Shown piece by piece: positions 1 to 5,417 of a stretch of DNA of 8,024 bases. Positions within the stretch are counted from its first letter, which is position 1; each line of letters begins with the position of its first letter. The stretch is from UMGS1251 sp036666555 (GTDB taxonomy: Bacteria; Bacillota; Clostridia; Lachnospirales; Lachnospiraceae). The notes beneath the pieces were generated by a model, which was not told the DNA's origin, did no database searches, and saw only the letters and a list, made by a program, of their open reading frames with translations. Made by a program: the position numbers and the translations under genes. The stretch is from the NCBI GenBank assembly GCA_036666555.1, contig JAVWVS010000048.1, positions 1-8,024 on the forward strand, read 5' to 3'.

Positions 1-1
1 G

Positions 2-181
2 ATGGTAAAAGAAGTCAATGCTACGGGAGTAGAACCAAGCGAACAACTATCGGATCATGTGTATCATTTTGATGCAAAAACATTGGAATTAAGTATTCCG
101 GCAACCCAAGAACACCAAAAATTAGAATCCTTTGATACTACAAATGCAATTACAAAAAAAAGAGAATCCAAAAGTAGATAA
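2..181 (+). CDS. C-terminal part of an unrecognised upstream protein (59 codons visible)
   Basis: This frame is open from the left edge to a TAA at 179-181, whereas the frame starting at base 1 stops at 70-72. An ATG sits at 2-4, but no ribosome site can be seen before it, so the codon may be internal and the gene probably begins outside the window. The visible protein is hydrophilic, contains a short segment VYHFDAKTLELSIP, and ends in a basic tail (KKRESKSR). I do not recognise the family. It shares strand and close spacing (24 nt) with the next small gene, so it is probably the upstream member of the same operon. There is no predicted membrane segment or metal-binding motif in the visible part. 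Confidence 0.5.
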   Translation: MVKEVNATGVEPSEQLSDHVYHFDAKTLELSIPATQEHQKLESFDTTNAITKKRESKSR

Positions 182-205
182 ATTCAAGGGGAAAGAAGGA
201 AAACC

Positions 206-379
206 ATGGAAAATATTGATGAAAGAACAGAAACAAACAAAGAGATAGAGGGGACTGATATTAAAACTATTTCCCTTGAAAAGCTAAGAGCATATGTGAA
301 AAACTTAAAAGAAAATCAATTGTTGGTACTATCGTTTGCACAGAAAAACGAATCCGAAGAAGACAAAAGGAGAAGGTGA
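206..379 (+). CDS. small hypothetical protein, 57 aa
   Basis: The ATG at 206 is preceded by AGAAGGA (194-200) with a five-base spacer, a good Gram-positive ribosome site. The frame ends at TGA 377-379. The product is highly charged: an acidic N-terminus, a central helix-like stretch (SLEKLRAYVKNLKENQLLVL), and a charged tail ending DKRRR. It has no Cys and no membrane segment, so it is probably cytoplasmic. It ends four bases before the radC start, which suggests translational coupling. I do not recognise the family. Small proteins of this sort are common between the conjugation genes and the helicase gene of clostridial elements, but that is context, not evidence of function. The ribosome site and tight packing make it likely to be real. 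Confidence 0.65.
   Translation: MENIDERTETNKEIEGTDIKTISLEKLRAYVKNLKENQLLVLSFAQKNESEEDKRRR
367..378 (+). promoter_or_regulatory. ribosome-binding site choosing the radC start at 384
   Basis: AAGGAG at 367-372 followed by AAGGTG at 373-378 lies five to eleven bases before ATG 384. This purine-rich site falls at the end of the preceding small gene, so that gene's translation runs through it. It supports ATG 384 over the in-frame TTG at 336, which would begin inside the upstream gene. Confidence 0.7.
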
Positions 380-383
380 GAAG

Positions 384-893
384 ATGGATTACAAATTAGA
401 CGTAGTAAATATTCGGTTGGTAAAAGAGCCTTCTCTTTACAGCAAAGAGGAAGTCACTACTCCGGAGTCCGTGGTTGCCCTTATGGCAAAGGAGTTAGCT
501 CAGTATGACCGAGAAGTGATGTGTGTGTTGAATTTGAAGTCAAATATGCAGGTGATTAATATGAACATAGTAAGCATGGGGACAATTAACAGTTCTTTAG
601 TAAGTGCTCGCGAGTTATTCAAAAGTAGTATTTTATCAAATGCTGCAAGCATGATTTTACTGCATAATCATCCCAGTGGAAGTATCACACCGTCAAAACA
701 GGATCAAATAGTCACCAAAAAATTAGTGAGTTGTGGAAGTCTGATGGATATTCCCATTTTAGATCATATTATTGTTGGTGGAGAAAATGGGAAATTATTT
801 AGCTTTAAGGAACAGAATTTATTAGAAACGGGAGCACTTACTTTTGAACCATCGGAGATTAAAAAACCACTGGAAAAGAAAAAGTGTCGTTAA
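384..893 (+). CDS. radC: RadC-like JAB/MPN domain protein (mobile-element type), 169 aa
   Basis: The protein carries the complete JAMM zinc-metalloprotease-like signature HNHPSGSITPSKQD, with H94, H96, S104 and D107 in the H-x-H-x7-S-x2-D arrangement. Upstream is the conserved ARELFKSSILSNAAS segment (75-89), and downstream LDHIIVGGENGKLFSFKE (126-143). E44 (DREVMCVLNL) is the likely glutamate of the active site. It lacks the N-terminal helix-hairpin-helix half of chromosomal RadC (about 225 aa), so it is the short stand-alone form seen on plasmids, prophages and conjugative elements. RadC was once called a DNA-repair protein; its biochemical role is unresolved. A basic tail of about 20 residues (ending KKPLEKKKCR) extends past the fold. 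It sits between a small gene and a surface-protein gene in a tight operon. Confidence 0.93.
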   Translation: MDYKLDVVNIRLVKEPSLYSKEEVTTPESVVALMAKELAQYDREVMCVLNLKSNMQVINMNIVSMGTINSSLVSARELFKSSILSNAASMILLHNHPSGSITPSKQDQIVTKKLVSCGSLMDIPILDHIIVGGENGKLFSFKEQNLLETGALTFEPSEIKKPLEKKKCR

Positions 894-903
894 AGAGTTG
901 GAA

Positions 904-910
904 AGGCGGA
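904..910 (+). promoter_or_regulatory. ribosome-binding site of the surface-protein gene
   Basis: AGGCGGA at 904-910 is one mismatch from AGGAGGA and stands eight bases before ATG 919. It selects ATG 919, which begins a typical signal peptide, over the in-frame TTG at 844 that overlaps the radC end and would bury the signal peptide. Confidence 0.6.
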
Positions 911-918
911 ACAGAAAC

Positions 919-3900
919 ATGAAAAAGAAAAAAAGGCGTATGCAGTGGTTGTCTTGCTTGTTAATGTGTGTAATGCTTATTAATTTTGTAGTATTGTCTA
1001 CTGTGTCTGATGCATCAGATATTAAAAAAATTACAATGGAAGAAGAAACGACAAAACCGTCCATAGAAACGCAGATAAACGAACCCTTGTTTGAGCTGGA
1101 AGAAACAACCAATCAAATCACCTCGCTGATTAATAACCCTGCATTTCATTGTGAAACACTTTTACAAGCGCTTTATGCATCCGGACATTTTTATGAGGTA
1201 TTTCAAAACCTGGCGGAGGATACAAGAGAAAACTTCTATCAGAAACTTTCGGGAGAAGAGTTGTATCAATTTTCTACCCTTGCACAGTATGCGTTAGTAA
1301 ATGAGTTTGTAACCTATCAAAAGAAAGAACATCTGACAGAACAGGATATGCAAAGTTTAGCAGCCTTTTTTGATTGTTATGTAACCGTGTGTAAAAAAGA
1401 AATGTCTGTAACCACACAGCAGGAGTTGGAAGAAGCGGTAGTAGAACTGGTACGTACGGGTTGTAGTAAAGAGAAGACAATGCAAACAAAGGAAGGTCAA
1501 ACGAAGATAGAACAAATTGTAAGTTTGTCTACTTACATTGAATATCTGCAAAACCTAGAGAGTAGTTCATTGGAAGAATTTCCTTTCGAGTTTCAAGAAT
1601 TTTTACAGAATTTTAGTGAAAATGTAAAGAACTTCACGCAATCGGAATCCATACAGGTCTTTCAAAAATGTATGTATGAAACCTATGGATTTGCTACGTT
1701 GTATCAAGAACTGATAAATAAAAAATCAGAAAGTGAACAACAAGAAGAACTGGTGCAGAAGACAATAGAACCATTGGTAAGTGAAGAACATCGACCAGTA
1801 TTAGAAAATCAAGAAAGTTCCATTGATTTATCTGGGTTAGTGACCGGAAGTGACGCAGACCATACGCATATTTTTGAGAGCAAACTAGATAATACTTTTC
1901 ACTGGAAAGAATGTTTTTTATGCAAAAAGGTAATTGAGAAAGAACGACATACAATTATTACGGATGGAAATGGTGCTACTTGCAGTGATTATGTTATTCT
2001 AGGAAAAGAAATATGTTCCCAAAATTGTGGCTATTCAAAGGAAATTAAGAAATTGCCACATATATATCCCCCCAATGTGTCGTATTCCGATTTTACCGGA
2101 ACGAGACATTTAATTCATACCTGTTCTCGCTGTGGATCGGTGGGGGAAGAGCCACATAAGTTTCGGGTTGGTGGTGGCGAATATACCGTGTATCAGATGC
2201 AGGATATGGGGTGGAATATTCATACATTGGGCAAACAAACTTGTTCCATTTGTAACTTAACGGTTGATTTGAGTAAACACAATGGTTGGGGATATTTATG
2301 CTACCTGTGCAAAGGGACTTATGCCCCCCGTTTGTATTTTGAGGTTCCGGGCAATCAAATTGTCAACGGTAAGTTAAAGCTTGATTTTGTCAATGCAAAT
2401 AGCCAAACGGTATATTTGGAAATGCAGGGGAGTGGGGTAGCCTCTATCAGTGCCAGAATCATATCAGCCAACCCCAATTTTACAGTAGGTTCATTGACAG
2501 GCATTGAAACTCTCCCAAATGATCGGCATCGATATTCATTTACTGTTTCGGTAAAAGATAGAAACAAGCCCATTGATCAGGAATTTGTGCTGTTTGGAGA
2601 AACGTCTAACAAATATAATGCAGGAGCTTGGATTGATGGATATCAAACCGTTACTGATTTTTACGGAACAACTTCTATTAATGTAGTGCCTGATGCAACG
2701 GGACCAACTATCCAGTCTATTACAGCCAAAGATGTCGCAACGGCAGGCGAATGGGCATCAAGTAAGCAACTCACCATTAGTGGCTCTTCTGAAAAAAACA
2801 CGATGGTTTATGCCTCCATGTATTATGACACCTGGGTTCCAGTATTTCAGAAAAAAGCAGTTTCTGTGGTCAATGGTCAATATTCGGTATCAGACATTCC
2901 GGTATTAGAAGTTGATCAACCCAGAACCTTTCATTTCAAAGTGGAAGATGCTTTTGGAAATGAGGTGTGGAGTACTAAAATACTTGGAAAAATAGATAAT
3001 CGGGCACCCAAGATGATTTCTTCTAAAGATTACATCAATGGCTGGTCAAAAACAAAAGAAGTTAAAATTACAACAGAAGATGGAGGAATCAATCAGGTTT
3101 CTATTGGGTTCAATTCTATGAGTGATATCAGCATTGGCACGTTAGATGGGGTCAATTCAACGAAAACCTATCGGTTTACAGGTGATGTGTATGATGTTGT
3201 AACAGGCGCAGTGTATATGCGAGATGGGCTGGGAAATATAGCAACCGAACGTATTCAAATTGGAAAGTTGGATCAAACGGGTCCTACCGTCACCAAAATA
3301 AAAAAGACAGCCACCATGGATCAGGTAGTTCTCGATATTACGGCTTCTGATTATTGTAAAAAAGTAGAAGGGGAAGGCTCCGGGGTGGTATCCTATGCAC
3401 TAACCACTAGTGACCAAACACCTCCGGCAAGTGCGTTTCAATCCAATCCTCAATTTACGGTTTCGGAAAATGGAACCTACAAAGTATGGGCAAAGGATTT
3501 AGTAGAAAACATTTCAAAAGCAGAATCGGTTGTAGTAGATGAAATTGCGTATACGGTTCAGTTTTTAGATGCCAATGGAACTGTGCTTAAAACCGAACAG
3601 GTACCGAAAGGTGGAACTGCAACACCACCAACACCACTACCCCAAAAAGAAGGATATCATTTTACAAAATGGGATGTAGCGATTACCAATATAACAAGTA
3701 ACACAATTGTCAAACCGGTGTTTGAAATCAATCGGTATCATGCCACTTATTTAGATGCCCAAGGAAAGGTGTTTGAAACAGTGGAAGTGGAACATGGCGC
3801 TGATGTGGTAGTTCCTACCAAGGAGCCAACCAAAGAAGGGTATCATTTTATCCAGTGGGATACGACCCCNNNNNNNNNNNNNNNNNNNNNNNNNNNNNNN

Positions 3901-5327
3901 NNNNNNNNNNNNNNNNNNNNNNNNNNNNNNNNNNNNNNNNNNNNNNNNNNNNNNNNNNNNNNNNNNNNNCTACCAAGGAGCCAACCAAAGAAGGGTATCA
4001 TTTTATCCAGTGGGATACGACCCCTACGAAAGTAATCGCAGACGTGGTAGTAACACCGGTGTTTGCAATCAATGTGTATCATGCCACTTATTTAGATGCC
4101 CAAGGAAAGGTGTTTGAAACAGTGGAAGTGGAACATGGCGCTGATGTGGTAGTTCCTACCAAGGAGCCAACCAAAGAAGGGTATCATTTTATCCAGTGGG
4201 ATACGACCCCAACCAACGTAACACAGAACGTAACCGTGTGTCCGGTTTTTGAAATTAATGTGTACCAGGTCACCTATTTAGATGCTTATGGGAATGTATT
4301 TAAAAAACTGTTTCTAAAACACGGAGAAGCCCCGGTGGAACCAACGGAGACTCCGACTAAGATAGGGTCTCATTTTGTGAAATGGGAGTTCCTTCCAACC
4401 AAAGTAACAGAAGATATTCGTTTGACTCCTGTATTTGCAGTGAATCAATATACCGTTTGTTTTCTAGATGAAAAGGGAAATGTGCTGGAAACACAAACCA
4501 TAAATTATGGAGAAAAAGCCAGTGTACCTAAAGTAGTTCCTGAAAAAAGAGGATATCATTTTTTGAGATGGAATCGAAGATTTACAACGATTACGAAAGA
4601 TTTAATTGTAGAACCGGTCTTTGAACGAAATCAGTATCAAGTTACCTTTCTCGATGGTCAAACTCAAGTATTTGAGATACAGACTGTGAAGTATGGACAG
4701 GATGCAGATATTCCTACAAAGGAACCACAAAAAATAGGATATCACTTTGTGGCTTGGGATTGTAACATCATGAATATCACAAAAAATCTTACGGTTACGC
4801 CCATCTTTGAAAAAAACGTATATGAAGTGACCTATGTGGATGGAGACGGGGATGTTTTTCAAAAAGAAATAGTAGAACATGGCGCGAATGCGATTGTACC
4901 CAAGGACCACCCCATCAAAGAGGGTTATCATTTTACGGATTGGGATAAGCTACCCACTGAGGTTGTGGCAGATCAAACCGTTCGCCCTAATTTTATAATT
5001 AATGTATATGAAGTGACCTATATAGATGGAGAGGGACGTGTGTTTCAAACAGTAGAAGTAGAACATGGAGCTGATGTAGTTGTTCCTAGTGACCACCCCA
5101 TCAAAAAGGGCTATCATTTTGTAAAATGGGAAGAAACACCAAGTGCAGTTACAAGTGATAAAACAGTAGGTCCTGTGTTTGAAAAGGATCAACAGACTGT
5201 GGAATCCAGTCATACTACTTCGGATTACCATATCATTAAAACAGGCGATGCATCTTCTCTATTTCTATATATATTTTTGGGAATAATAGCAATTGTGGTA
5301 GTATGTGTGGTGATAAAAAGAAAGTAG
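919..5327 (+). CDS. large secreted, cell-surface-anchored repeat protein (InlB B-type / Flg_new repeats), interrupted by an assembly gap
   Basis: Signal peptide: MKKKKRR then a hydrophobic stretch (about 10-29), with likely cleavage near A32. Residues ~35-310 are acidic and probably helical. Residues ~315-465 are Cys/His-rich (CFLC 332, CSQNC 366, CSRC 402, CSIC 442, CYLC 461), resembling extracellular zinc-ribbon pairs. Residues ~468-592 look beta-rich, followed by three Ig-like modules starting near TGPTIQS (594), RAPKMIS (695) and TGPTVTK (787). From base 3547 come 62-residue repeats of the Listeria-Bacteroides type (pattern YxVTYLDxxGxVF..HG..VxPTxxPxKxGYHFxxWD). The C-terminus has IIKTGD (5232-5249), a hydrophobic span and a KRK tail, like non-LPXTG sorting signals of Lachnospiraceae. 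Frame differs on the two sides of 100 Ns (3870-3969); this is explained by arbitrary gap length, not mutation. With the shortest repeat-consistent gap it would be about 1479 aa. Likely role: adhesion or cell contact (inference). Confidence 0.85.
3735..3869 (+). repeat. 135-bp exact duplicate, copy A (left of gap)
   Basis: Bases 3735-3869 are identical to 4076-4210, including synonymous positions. The match is cut short by the gap, so its true extent to the right is unknown. A further 55-bp copy follows the gap at 3970-4024, identical to 4156-4210 and to 3815-3869. This identity explains why the assembly broke here. Confidence 0.95.
3870..3969. other. assembly gap (100 N) inside the repeat array
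   Basis: Exactly 100 undetermined bases, the conventional placeholder for a gap of unknown length. The coding frame before it (frame of 919) and after it (frame of 5327) match only if the true length is 2 modulo 3. The 186-bp repeat period predicts 131 bp plus any whole number of 186-bp units. Confidence 0.97.
4076..4210 (+). repeat. 135-bp exact duplicate, copy B (right of gap)
   Basis: Identical to 3735-3869. After 4210 the unit continues with AACCAACG, while the preceding copy (ending 4024) continues with TACGAAAG. The units therefore diverge in the last 48 bp although the first 135 bp or so are held identical, consistent with recent gene conversion or duplication of part of a unit. Confidence 0.95.
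5232..5327 (+). other. C-terminal TGD-type anchor (sorting-like motif, membrane span, positive tail)
   Basis: The coding sequence ends with IIKTGDASS, about 20 hydrophobic residues (from LFLYIFLG to VVCVV) and IKRK. The layout matches Gram-positive cell-wall anchors, but the motif lacks the Leu-Pro of LPXTG. Either a sortase of a different class recognises KTGD, or the segment is simply a stop-transfer membrane anchor. Confidence 0.7.
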
Positions 5328-5332
5328 GACAC

Positions 5333-5356
5333 TCATGTGTCACAAGTGACACATGA
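5333..5356. promoter_or_regulatory. perfect 11-bp inverted repeat in the leader of the giant gene
   Basis: Arms TCATGTGTCAC (5333-5343) and GTGACACATGA (5346-5356) are separated by AA. It lies six bases after the stop of the surface-protein gene and about 60 bases before ATG 5418. On the + strand it is followed by A residues rather than T, so it is not a normal intrinsic terminator in the direction of transcription. A competing small hairpin (GACAC 5328-5332 with GTGTC 5337-5341) overlaps the left arm. The symmetry suits a dimeric regulator's operator, a processing site or a DNA-processing site of the element. Function is unknown. Confidence 0.55.
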
Positions 5357-5417
5357 AAAAAACAGGTACAAACGATTGAGGTGTTGAAGATACTTTAGTC
5401 AAAACGAAGGGAGTATT

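Larger units (their letters stand above)
3547..5189 (+). repeat. tandem array of at least nine 186-bp (62-aa) repeat units
   Basis: Unit starts fall at 3547, 3733, (one unit partly in the gap), 4074, 4260, 4446, 4632, 4818 and 5004, ending at 5189. The spacing is exactly 186 bp wherever it can be measured. Each unit encodes one InlB B / Flg_new-like repeat with the invariant core GYHF (GSHF in the unit at 4260) followed by a W and a conserved PVF or PxF. The outer units differ strongly in DNA sequence, whereas the units flanking the gap are nearly identical, so the middle of the array expanded recently. The number of units shown is a minimum because of the gap. Confidence 0.92.

Noticed and set aside
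336..383. Extended radC start at TTG 336
   Set aside because: It would begin inside the preceding small gene with a rare start codon, while ATG 384 has a strong ribosome site and begins where the family's conserved region begins.
844..918. Extended start of the surface protein at TTG 844
   Set aside because: This would overlap radC and put about 25 basic residues before the signal peptide. ATG 919 with AGGCGGA upstream gives a classical signal peptide.
2693..2908. 71-residue + strand frame inside the surface-protein gene
   Set aside because: No ribosome site, no family resemblance and no composition expected of a folded protein, unlike the tnpV overlap.
3843..4082. Genuine frameshift dividing the surface-protein gene in two
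   Set aside because: The frame change coincides with the 100-N placeholder gap, and the repeat period restores frame when the gap is given its predicted length.
4602..5231. Minus-strand open frames opposite the repeat array
   Set aside because: They are shadows of the + strand repeats, show repeated antisense translations of the same units, and have no ribosome sites.
5328..5362. Rho-independent terminator after the surface-protein gene
   Set aside because: The hairpin has a two-base loop and is followed by A residues on the + strand, with no T-tract. It does not fit a terminator for the leftward direction either, where T residues precede the hairpin.
5376..5400. Possible promoter (TTGAGG and TACTTT) before the giant gene
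   Set aside because: The two boxes are only nine bases apart, well below the 16-18 needed, and no better pair was found.
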